10,825 nucleotides of DNA. It comes from Tieghemiomyces parasiticus. Lineage: Eukaryota; Kickxellomycota; Dimargaritomycetes; Dimargaritales; Dimargaritaceae. Location of the stretch: NCBI GenBank assembly GCA_027575765.1, contig JANBPT010001318.1:1-10825 (forward strand), given 5' to 3'. Made by a program: the position numbers and the translations under genes. Numbering within the stretch: the stretch's first letter is position 1; each line of letters starts with the position of its first letter. The notes beneath the pieces were generated by a model. It did not search any database. It saw only the letters and a program-made list of their open reading frames with translations, and had not been told where the DNA came from. This document shows, piece after piece, positions 1 to 8,673 of this stretch.

Positions 1-543
1 GATCTGCCTCCACTTTAGATTTTCTCCTTCACTGTCTCGTTCCGTTTTGTTGGCTGCTTTGATGCAATTCATTCCACCCGACTTACCTTGGTCGTATCCG
101 GCTGGTATATAATCACTATTCCGCCTCAGCCCCCTCCCAAGAGTACTTTTGAAAGGTTCAATTTCCTACTCCGCCGCTCTGTTACTTCTACAACACTGTA
201 TTATCTTACTATTTCCAGTACTACACCCCGGTCGCCTGCCGATTGGCTACCAAACTCACGCTTCATAACCTGCATATCAGCCCCCTTACCACCCATTCCT
301 TCCCTTTACCCTCCGGTGCCTTCCAACCGCCGTTGAGGATTCCCCCAGCCTCCCCTACACATCAGATTCCGACTATCCCACACATTCGGAACTGAAGGAA
401 AAGAAAATTGCTCACCGAAATCTCCCGGCCTCCCCCTTCGACCCATCAGCTCCCTTTGCCGACTTTCGGGACTCGTATCTATAACACGACAACCCTTTCG
501 AGACGTCCCCGGGTCGCACTGGCCGCTCCCAATAAAAACTACG

Positions 544-1482
544 GTAAGTCCCTAGATACTAGCCGAGGAACCTGCCCACCCTGTGCGACCCAGCTAGTCC
601 ACCTGAGCCTAGGCTCTACCCCCGTTCCGCTGTATTCTATTACAATTGTGCTCTATTTCCGTCTCGCCGTCCGGTGCATCATTCTCTGCCACCCTTGGCC
701 CTTATCATTTTCCGGGGAGGGCCATTGCTGATAGGGCTTTACCTTCTCGCCATTGCTTTGCCTGCTATACCAACTCTAGTTCCACCACTTGGGAGCTGTG
801 TATGGCCAGGTGGGCGGCTTTCGTTGCCGATTGCCAGATCCGGCTATGATGGACGTCACTCTTCTCGTTTGTTGGTCAAGCTGCGTATCGGAACATCTTT
901 TGGCCTTTCCGCCTCGAGTCTGTTGGAGGGGGTTCTTCCTTCACTTCTTCAGCTTCCCATTCCTTCTTTTACTACACCAATCCTTCACAACCCTTCTCTG
1001 TTTTGCCTCGGCCTTGTTTAATATCTTCGTGCTGCCCTTGCGGTTTCCCCTTCTAGCCAGCTCGGTACTGTACCGCCTGCATTCTCACTTCGACACCATT
1101 GGCTGGTTGTCCGGCCTTCACCTTTTTTTTTTCATGCATCGCATATTACTTCACATAGCGGTCTCCTTTTTTACAAGCTGAACATCTTGCCACTGTATTT
1201 TCCTTTCTTGGCCTACACTCCCCAGTGTGCTATTATTGAAAGTGCTGTCCTTATCACCCTTTGTACTTCTGGAATACCCTGCCCTTTCCAGGTGCCCCCC
1301 CCAGTTGCCAACCTCACGCCGCTGCGTCCGTGCTATTCTCGTTCCCGAGTGACCTGTTCATCCTTTACTCAGCCCACTGGACCCAGAGCTTGCTGGCTCG
1401 CCAGCTAATTCGCTTCCTATCCGCTCTGGCTGCTAACGTATCACCGACCTGTTACCCTGTCTTGCCACTGCCTTCCCGTTAG
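544..1482 (+). other. Candidate 5'UTR intron of the kinase transcript
   Basis: GTAAGT at 544-549 matches the fungal 5' splice consensus perfectly. GCTAAC at 1432-1437 matches a branch site, and the first AG downstream of it is at 1481-1482, after a stretch rich in C and T ending CCCGTTAG. The intron would be 939 bp, long for a fungus but not rare for 5'UTR introns. Removing it would delete the upstream ATGs at 802, 846, 849 and 1134. This is inference from splice motifs only; the motifs could also be chance within 1.7 kb. Confidence 0.3.
802..1181 (+). other. Upstream ORFs in the kinase leader
   Basis: ATG at 802 opens a 15-codon ORF ending in TGA at 847-849. The next ATGs, at 846 and 849, overlap that stop and open an ORF of about 111 codons running to 1181. 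ATG at 1134 is in the same frame. The longer product is hydrophobic only because the DNA is T-rich, and it matches no family I know. If transcription starts upstream of 800 and the region is not spliced out, these would hinder initiation at the kinase ATG. They are unlikely to encode a functional protein. Confidence 0.3.
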
Positions 1483-1742
1483 CCACTTGGTACAACACAG
1501 AAACATCCTGTTAATACGCCCACGCCTTCACTATCCGGCACTGTTAGTTTTCGTACCATCTAGATATCGCTTTGGCTAGACCCTTTCTTTGTGCACCGCC
1601 CTCTATTCAGCACAGTCCACCTTCTATCGTTCGCCCGTCGACCCCCCAATCGGACGTGTCCACCTTTTTTTCCCGGTCGTGTGCCTCTCCCCAAGTGGTA
1701 CCTCTCGTTTCGCACTCCGCTTTCCTGCGTTTCGTTGCCACC

Positions 1743-3805
1743 ATGGGCGCGGTCTGCTGTGGTAACTCCGCTATCGATTTTAACGAGGAGGTCTGCCTGG
1801 CCCACTTTGACCTCCTCCGGTGCGTTGGCAAGGGCGCTTTTGGCAAGGTAAGCCTCCCTTCACAGTCTTGCCTCAGGTTCTCCTAAACGGTACCATCGGC
1901 TCAGAACAACCACTTAGACAGAACCCCCCCCCTGCACCTCGGTCATACGTCGGTCCTAACCTTTAAATTTTACTCACCCACCCCTGACCTCCAACTACCC
2001 AGGTCCGCATCGTCCAGCACAAGGCTATCAAGAAAAATTACGCCCTCAAATACATCAACAAGGAGAAGTGCATACGCATGAAGGCGATCGACAATATCAT
2101 CCAGGAGCGGCGCATCCTGGAGGAAATCAAGTTCCCCTTGATCTGTAACTTGCGCTACGCCTTCCAGGATGACGAAAACATGTTTATGGTCCTGGACCTG
2201 ATGCTGGGTGGTGATCTGCGCTTTCACGTCGACCGTAAGGGCGCCCTCTCCGAGGAGGTCATTCGGCTGTGGGCTGCCGAGATCTTTGTCAGTCTCCACT
2301 ACCTTCATTCCAAGCGGATCGTGCACCGTGACATTAAGCCCGACAACGTGCTACTCGACTCGGAGGGTCACGCTCATCTAACCGACTTCAACATCGCTGT
2401 TCGCATTAAGCCTGGCAAGAAGCTCACCTCGGTGGCCGGGTCTCTGGCCTACATGGCCCCCGAGATCCTGCAACGGATGGGCTATAGTTTCTCGGTGGAC
2501 TGGTGGAGCACCGGGGTCCTGTTGTATGAGATGCTCTACGGCCACCGGCCTTTCCGGGCCAAATCCAACGACGAGCTGGCTCGCCTCATCCTCTCTAAGC
2601 CCATGACCTGTCCGGAAAAGTCCATCACGGGCACCGTGGTCTCGGCTGAGTGCAAGCAGGTAATAATGGGCCTATGTGAGCGGTCCATCCACAAGCGGCT
2701 AGGGTACGGCGCAACCAACTACCGGCGGCTCATCAGCCACCCATGGTTCGCCGGTCTGGACTGGGACCAAGTAGCCCAGAAGGCCGTCAAGCCCCTCTTT
2801 GTTCCGGACGCCAAGCACTCCAACTTTGACGCCACCCACGAATTGGAAGAACTTTTAATGGAGGATACCCCGCTGCGAGTCAACAACCGTTCCCGGAACC
2901 CCAACAAGCCGCTCACAACCGAGATGCAAAAAATCGAGACGGAATTTACCGTCTACGACCACACGCGAATCCACCTCCCTGATGCTGAGAGCGCGAAGGA
3001 CGGGGAAAAGTCTAACAGAATAGTTCCGTCGTCCGCCGATATCGGCCCGGCGGTTCGACATGCCAGGTCGTCGTGCTCTACCAAGGGAAATACTGCGCCG
3101 ACTGATTCAACCACGCAGACGGCTTCGGTACAAGAGGATCACCTGCAACCCTACACCTCGTCGACTACCCCTGCGCAATCCCAGACGGAGGTAACTCTCT
3201 CGGCGTATGGGGCCTTGCCTTCGATCGGTGTCACTCCTCCTAAACCCCCCGCGCCGACCTACGACCCACTGCGCACCCACCATTTACGTCGCCTGAGCAC
3301 TGTATCCAGCCAAACCTCTGAGAACGACCCAGCCTCTACCCCTCTTGGCGCAGACCCGCTCCAGGCCCACTTGCAATTTCCTTCTCACAACGGACCAGGT
3401 AGCTCCCCAGAGTCTCGCCGGGCCTCACGGACCATCTTGAACGACAGCATGTTATCCCTTTATCACGAGAAATCGAGCACCCCCATCACCACGAACACGA
3501 CTACCGCCCCTTTTGCATCGTCACCGGAATCCTTCGCCGCGTCCGCCTCGTGGTCACGTAACAACATGGGCCTATCGGTCAAGGAAACCCTCGACGGGCG
3601 GCCGGGGTCCATGGAACTGACCAAACCGCGGTTAAAGAGCGTCGCTATGATGTCGCCCTTCGTCGTGGATGGGTTTGGATCTCGCGGATTGGATACACCT
3701 AGCCCTGCCCTTGCGTCCACACAGTCGTCGTTCCTAGAAAAATCGACGGCCACAGCGACGGAAGATCCCGCTGACGAGGTGGACGACGCCCGGCTATTGA
3801 TATGA
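1743..3805 (+). CDS. YANK/STK32-type AGC serine/threonine protein kinase, 635 aa
   Basis: Two exons, 1743-1847 and 2003-3805, are joined in phase 0. The 155-bp intron has GTAAGC, CTAAC at 1956-1960, CTGAC at 1984-1988 and TACCCAG. The ATG sits in an ideal GCCACCATGG context and is the first ATG for 600 bp. The N-terminus MGAVCCGN has Gly2 for myristoylation and Cys5/Cys6 for palmitoylation, so the kinase is probably membrane-anchored. The kinase domain (about residues 22-284) has the glycine loop GKGAFGKV at 29-36, the ATP lysine in YALK (K51), HRDIKPDN with catalytic D145, the metal motif DFN (D163) in place of DFG, and APE at 187-189. DFN and the following FELEE-like tail (here THELEELL) are marks of the human STK32/YANK family, which fixes the assignment. 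About 320 further residues are Ser/Thr/Pro-rich and probably disordered, with basophilic RRLS (S467) and RRAS (S510) sites. Substrates of fungal YANK kinases are not known to me. Convergent with the flavin enzyme downstream. Confidence 0.93.
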
Positions 3806-4415
3806 ACCCGAGAACGGGACTGCGATGGCGTCACATGTCGAGTTGAGCTATTGTAACCCCTTACTTTACGTTGCATCCGAACACATCTTGCATCTTCACA
3901 TAGTGCATTATAACTTTGCTTATCGTACTATATATAAACTTGTACCCTCTATTCGATACAATTGTTGCTTCTCCATTTTATAATAGATATTTATCATACA
4001 CTACCTTTCTGCGTGTGTTTTTCTATTTCTTCTAAATGCGACTATTACATATATTAATTTCAATGTATAGAGTATGAATAATGTTCACTGATAGACCAAT
4101 TGGAGGTTTTGGATATTGGCTTTTTTATAGAATAGAGGAGAGTTTGATGGTATTAACAATTTTAGGTATTGTTTTGGTGGCTGGCTAGATAGAATTCGCC
4201 AAGGGGTAAAGACTGGTGGCAGCTATATCTCACGAACATCCTCTAGCTCTGAAACCCCCCCCCCCCACACACACACTTTATGAATTTGCTACAATGAAAG
4301 TTGGACTGGAATCCGTTTACTGGCTAGTAGAGAATGGAGAAACGATATGTTAAAAAAAGGGGGTATATGATGCGCTAACAGGTATTGATTATTGATCGTT
4401 GTGGTTTTTTTTTCT
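3806..4415. other. Convergent intergenic spacer (two 3' UTRs)
   Basis: This 610-bp AT-rich stretch separates the stop codons of the kinase (+) and the flavin enzyme (-). It holds TATATA/TTTATA-type elements around 3928-3937 and 3975-3994 of the kind that direct fungal 3' end formation, although no AATAAA is placed convincingly. No open frame of note is present. The two transcripts may overlap at their 3' ends. Confidence 0.6.
4255..4276. repeat. Compound microsatellite C12 + (AC)5
   Basis: A run of twelve C at 4255-4266 is followed directly by five AC units to 4276, within the convergent spacer. Such runs are prone to length change between strains and to sequencing error. Confidence 0.9.
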
Positions 4416-5922
4416 TTACAGCGGAGCGATGAGACGAAGCTTAGGACGAGCACGTTCGTACTGCTGCGGCCACTTGACATACACGCCGAGCTGAGCGGCA
4501 GCCTCAAGGGCCCAACTCGTGTTGCTTAAGAAGGGTCGCCCAATCGCAATCAAGTCAGCTTCACCTTTCTGCAACACCTCCTCGGCATCTTTCCCGTCCC
4601 GAATGATGCCCACGGCGCTCGTGGCCAAGTCCGGTACGGCGCGTTTAACCTGGGCCGAATAGGGTACCTGGTATAGTGGCTTAGCGGTGATCTTTTGGCG
4701 TGGGGTGAGCCCACCGGTTGATACATCGAGCAAGTCAATACCGAGGGCGTGGAGCCGCCGGGCGAGTTCCACGGTATGTTCGCCATCGATACCTTCGCCT
4801 TCCACCCAGTCGGTAGCCGATATACGCACAAAGAGGGGCTTGCCCTGAGGCCAGACGTTGCGGACGGCCTCGACCGTTTCGAGGAGCAGTCGGGCGCGGT
4901 TATCAAAATTATCCGCGCCGCCGTACCGATCGGTGCGGGTGTTGGTGAGCGGCGACAGGAAGGAATGCAGGAGGTAGCCGTGCGCAGCGTGAATCTCGAC
5001 GACATCGAAGCCGGCCTGGTCGGCCCGGCGGGCGGCGGCCACGAAAGCGTCCTTGACTTGTTGGATCTGGTCGAGGGACATGGCCTGGGGCGTCGGATAA
5101 ACGTCTGGCTTGAATGATTCGTTGGTGGGGCCCCAGACGTTATCCAGCCAGCCACCGTTCTCGGCCGACACGGCGATGTCGGCGGTTTCGCGGCTGGTAA
5201 AAGGGGTGTTGCAGGAGGCCTTGCGACCCGCGTGGGCTAATTGGATGCCGATGGCCGTGCCCTGGCTGTGGGCGTACTTGACGATGCGTTCGAATGATGG
5301 GATGTGGTCGTCTTTCCAGAGGCCCAGACAATGCGGCGTGATACGGCCGTTAGGCAGGACGCCCGTAGCTTCGACAATAACCAGCCCGGCACCCCGGGTG
5401 GCCAGACTACCCAAGTGCACGAAGTGCCAGTCGGTCGGGTAGCCGTCTTCGGCAGAGTATTGGCATCTGGATTGGGGGCATAAATAATTACCAGGTGACA
5501 AAAAAAAGAAGCAGGAAAGAGGAGGGGTCCTGGTTAGCAACTTGGTACCCAATATTGATTTCATTTTCTCTTGCAGGACTTTGAGTGAGATTTCGGATTA
5601 GCCACAGACATAAGGGCAGACAGGTAGTGACCATGCATTTCCAAGACACTTACAGAGGAGCAACGATGATACGGTTAGGTAGGGTCAAGTCACGGAACTT
5701 GACAGGCCGGAAGAGCTTGGGCAGGTTATCACCGTTCTTATCGGGAAGGATGTAACCATAAGTCGCCAATTCCTCGGAGACTGGCAGCGCGGTACCGACC
5801 TGGATAGGCTGGGGCTGCACAAATTCCTGCGGAGTTGCGGCAGAACGAGGGTTGGCGCCCTTGGGGTCCTCCGACACGACGAGGGAGGTGACCTTTTGGG
5901 TGATGTCTTGGGTGCCGGTCAT
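4416..5922 (-). CDS. Class III old yellow enzyme (YqjM-like NADH:flavin oxidoreductase), 439 aa
   Basis: Exon 1 is 5922-5654 and exon 2 is 5466-4416. The 187-bp intron (5467-5653; GTAAGT...TCCAG) is in phase 2 and splits the codon for Leu90. The product is an FMN-binding TIM barrel that reduces activated C=C bonds with NAD(P)H. Residues matching the YqjM active site are all present: Cys91 and Tyr93 in CQYS, the IQLAHAGRK motif at about 164-172, His249/His252/Tyr254 in IHAAHGYLLHSFLSP, DRYGG at 269-273, FVRIS at 302-306, and the phosphate-binding IAIGRPFL at 396-403. A C-terminal QYER (Arg428) corresponds to the arginine finger that YqjM-type dimers donate to the neighbouring active site. The cysteine and arginine finger separate it from classical yeast OYE1-3. 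The first 65-70 residues are an extension compared with bacterial YqjM. No signal peptide or peroxisomal SKL tail is seen, so it is probably cytosolic. The physiological substrate is unknown. The start codon has a GTCACCATG context. Confidence 0.93.
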
Positions 5923-6084
5923 GGTGACGGTAATGGGTATCTTTTTTTGTTATGAAGATTAGAGCAATTAAGCAAACTAAAGCCAAGAAGTAGGCCGTGT
6001 CTAGGGTCTGTGGTGATGGCGAATTATAATTCAAAGGTGAAGCGAAAATTGGTTCGTTGTGTTGAGTGGGTTCGGGGTGGGGTT

Positions 6085-6092
6085 CTTTTATA
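6085..6092 (-). promoter_or_regulatory. TATA box of the old yellow enzyme gene
   Basis: On the minus strand this reads TATAAAAG, a full TATA consensus, 163 bp upstream of the start codon. That leaves room for a transcription start 30-100 bp downstream and a short leader. No rival TATA sequence of this quality lies nearer the ATG. Confidence 0.5.
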
Positions 6093-6237
6093 TTGCCCAG
6101 AGCAACTACACCCTAAAGCAGGAAAGTTACATTCACCCCCTTTTCCTCCTTCTCCAAGGTTTAGCGAGGAGGCTGGACCAGGGTTACAGATAGGGCCACA
6201 AAATTGCACTAAGCCCGGTAGCCGGCCGGACTGATGT

Positions 6238-6244
6238 TTAGTAA
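6238..6244 (-). promoter_or_regulatory. Yap1/AP-1-type response element TTACTAA
   Basis: The minus strand reads TTACTAA, the consensus Yap1/Pap1 element, about 146 bp upstream of the TATA box and 316 bp upstream of the flavin enzyme ATG. Old yellow enzyme genes in yeast are targets of Yap1 under oxidative and electrophile stress, so the site fits its neighbour. Two more copies lie further upstream (6687-6693 and 6841-6847). Function is inferred. Confidence 0.4.
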
Positions 6245-6686
6245 TTGAATTTGCCTTAGTATGGTCCAAGTATACGCTGGCCAGCGCAGCCAAAGGGAGG
6301 ACGTGGGGGGGGGAGTGATGTACTCACCATAGGTGGGTACATTACGTGTCCGTAGGACCGTCTGTTTGGAGTGGCCTGTGCAGTTAAATAGGGAGGGGAT
6401 TGGCGGATGGCGGGGCGACAACTAGTCTCACAAACCGTCTAATCTAGCCAATTATTCGGACCCTTTCAATTCTTATCTAGTAGCTTTTGGAATAATTAGA
6501 CTGGACCATTTCCGACTCTAACTACCACACATAATTTTTAGCGACTTTTATCTCGATATCCTAAGTAGCACGAAAAATGAGGGGGCCGTTACCACGACTT
6601 GTGCGCAGGATTGGTTTACTTTCTGGCCCATCCTGATACAGCTCCGCCAAACTTCGTTTTTTTACTGGATCATGATCCCAAGTTAA

Positions 6687-6693
6687 TTAGTAA
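6687..6693 (-). promoter_or_regulatory. Second TTACTAA element
   Basis: The plus strand reads TTAGTAA, that is TTACTAA on the minus strand, about 765 bp upstream of the flavin enzyme start. It is distal for a fungal promoter and may be chance taken singly. Confidence 0.2.
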
Positions 6694-6840
6694 GTCAGCG
6701 GCTCATCTTTGTATCATGTTTGTCATCAAGTTCCGGCCATTATTAAGCTGGTGGCTCTATCTCATCCATCGTATCGTTTAACAGGTCAATACTACCGGGG
6801 GCCAAAAAAAATAAATAAATTTTTCTAGTGGTCCACAGGC

Positions 6841-6847
6841 TTACTAA
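6841..6847 (+). promoter_or_regulatory. Third TTACTAA element, opposite orientation
   Basis: TTACTAA on the plus strand, about 920 bp upstream of the flavin enzyme start. Its weight comes from clustering with the two other copies within 610 bp. Confidence 0.2.
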
Positions 6848-7517
6848 TACAGAAAGTATCACAGCATACTTTTATTCTCCGTGACGTCATCGGTCCAAAG
6901 CTACCGCACAGGTCGCATCCTAGTACATGGGAGGAGCAGTATGTTAATTTGCCAGCGGCCCTAGTCGAGAAAGAGTTACCAAACAATGCAGGTACGTAGG
7001 GATAGATAAGTTTACGATTATGACCTGAACTGGCCAGCTTAACCCGATCAACATTCGACAGGGAGGGGAGGGGCAAAGCTGAAAATCCCATTATGGTTAA
7101 TGCCATAAACTATTTTATGCAAACGAGTTTGCGCCGGGTGATGATGGATATCAAGATACCAGTGTGTAGTATTTGTGGCGTGCATCCCGTGAATTTGCGT
7201 TTCAATGGTGGAAATTTTGCGTTTAATGAGCCGAGCCGTTTTCGTGCGCGTTTGCATTGATGAACCTACAGCAAAGTGATGATATTAGCAGAATGGCAAA
7301 AAGTCGAGCCTATTAGTACGTTGTCTCACGGCAGGTTACACTTATTCCAACCATATCCTAAACGAGGCTCTCTGCCCAGCCGACTCACCTTTAGGGCGCC
7401 TCCCCTCTATTACATCGAATAGAGAATGGCCCGAGTAGCTTGCTTTTGTCGCATCTTAGCCCTAAGACAATAGGGCTGGAAAGTTCTTTATGGACCTGGT
7501 GTGGAACAGCCTTTGTA

Positions 7518-7892
7518 CTAGCACTTCACCCCCGGCTTCTGGTCAGCAGTAGTAGTGGCCTTGCGCTTTGCAGCCTTGGCAGGCACCAGACCACCTCCAC
7601 CACTATCATCCTGGGACTCTTCATGCTGGAACCACTCTGGAACCTCACCATTGGCCCGGAGGCTCAAGAGGATGGTGATGTAGTAAATACACGGGGGTTG
7701 AGAATATGATATAAAAGTAAAGGGTTATGTGGCAGTCTCTCGTTTATTAAAGCGACCAGTGGACAAATACTGTGTATCCATTTCAGCCTTGACTTCCAAC
7801 CGTTGATGTGAAGTGGCAGCGGTGATGAATGCATCATCGAAAGGCAGCAGGGAAAAACACGGCAGAAAGGAGACGGGAGGACACTGAAGCAT
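7518..7892 (-). pseudogene. Possible decayed coding remnant, unidentified
   Basis: On the minus strand one frame runs 125 codons from an ATG at 7892-7890 to a TAG at 7520-7518, with a single internal TAA at 7727-7725. The last 47 codons after about 7661 read like a real polar C-terminus: an EVPEWFQHEESQDD segment, four glycines, then a basic AKAAKRKA patch resembling a nuclear signal. Before the TAA there is another polar stretch (HQRLEVKAEMDTQYLS). A poorly matching intron bridging the TAA, a relic gene or chance are all possible. I do not recognise the family. The next frame upstream is closed by a stop immediately before the ATG. Confidence 0.2.
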
Positions 7893-8673
7893 GCTATCCT
7901 AAGCAAGACTCATCGTAGCATAATGCCTCAAACGGTGCAGATGACTTGGATGCACTAGGCTTATCGTGATCGTTCCGAATTCAGGTGAGAGGTCGCGGTT
8001 AAGGCTATGCTCATAAGTTAGCTATTATTCCGATCACTGTAATCACCAATGGGGATGAATAATATCCCCCATCAGTTTTCAACCCAGCCATCAATGGCAT
8101 TAACCTAGGCTGGCATGGCAAGTAGCGTCTACCTGGCACTGCCGGTACAGCTCGAGGACATAGTGACATCAACAGCAACAGGCGCAACACAGGATCCACT
8201 CTTTCTGGCGTAAAATGCGACGACGCATACTGGCTGGCCACAGCCCGTGCAAACAACGCGTCACTCAAGACGCACAGTTGGCGAGTGAGTAGCCCCAAAC
8301 TCTAATGCCAGCAGGCGCAAAAATAAATATGCTGCTATGCGAGTACCCCTGCCAACTACAGTAGGCAGCCTGGGAATGAACAACACCGACCATAAAGTTA
8401 TGCCAGACCAGCCTCGGAAGGACGTTGTCAGAATATTGCCAATTAGGCGGGACCATCGCGCCCAACCTACACACATCGTCGAGAAGAAAGTACAGGCTGA
8501 ACCTTTCCGAATGGAACAAAAGATGAAAAGCAATTTTATTGGTCGCGAAGGGAAGAGACAAGGCCGGGGTTGCTCTCCCGTCCACGAAGCAGCGGGATGT
8601 AACCTTGCTTCTTGATCCTATATAGTGAGTTCAAAGAGGCACGCGCGGTACGCGGGTTATAGATTCAGCCCGC

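Larger units (their letters stand above)
1..1742 (+). promoter_or_regulatory. Upstream region and probable long 5' leader of the YANK kinase gene
   Basis: No coding gene is supported here. The + strand is pyrimidine-rich throughout (for example only 15 purines in the first 60 bases), which makes many frames open by chance and gives leucine/serine/proline/phenylalanine-rich translations without family features. ATG occurs only at 62, 802, 846, 849 and 1134, far below chance, and is absent for the last 600 bases before the kinase start. A TATATAAT sequence lies at 106-113 and a T-tract at 1123-1132. A strong 5' splice sequence is at 544-549. Fungal signalling genes often have long CT-rich leaders, and I read this as promoter plus leader. 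The transcription start cannot be fixed from sequence. Confidence 0.6.
5923..8673. other. 2.75-kb spacer between the flavin enzyme and ATPase inhibitor genes
   Basis: The left 500-900 bp hold the flavin enzyme promoter (TATA box, TTACTAA sites, a CCAAT box on the minus strand at 6399-6403, G9 at 6305-6313). The right end holds the inhibitor's 3' UTR. Between about 6900 and 8600 no intact gene, tRNA or rRNA is recognisable. Open frames are short, use poor starts and have no known motifs. A minus-strand stretch at 7518-7892 looks faintly coding and is listed separately. I see no terminal repeats or transposase motifs, and no obvious repeat-induced point mutation bias. Confidence 0.6.

Noticed and set aside
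156..166. GGTTCAATTTC resembling a tRNA B box
   Set aside because: It departs from the consensus in the conserved CC end, and no A box or cloverleaf can be drawn around it.
408..731. 107-codon open frame in the kinase leader
   Set aside because: It begins at TTG, not ATG, and the composition is that of a pyrimidine-rich region. A splice donor cuts it at 544, and it has no family features.
846..1181. Hydrophobic 111-codon ORF that could be taken for a small membrane protein
   Set aside because: Its hydrophobicity follows from T-rich DNA (TTC, CTT, CTC codons) in an upstream region. I treat it only as a possible uORF.
4749..5442. Plus-strand open frames opposite the old yellow enzyme
   Set aside because: They are antisense shadows of a well-supported GC-rich coding exon with all active-site motifs in the right frame.
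5467..5564. Separate ATG at 5564 as start of the flavin enzyme
   Set aside because: This would read through the intron and lack the N-terminal barrel strand. Splicing exon 1 to exon 2 gives the family's APL-CQYS join exactly.
7048..7257. 69-codon minus-strand ORF
   Set aside because: It has an ATG but irregular codon use, no motif and no neighbouring support. It also overlaps the inverted-repeat motifs, so chance is the simplest explanation.
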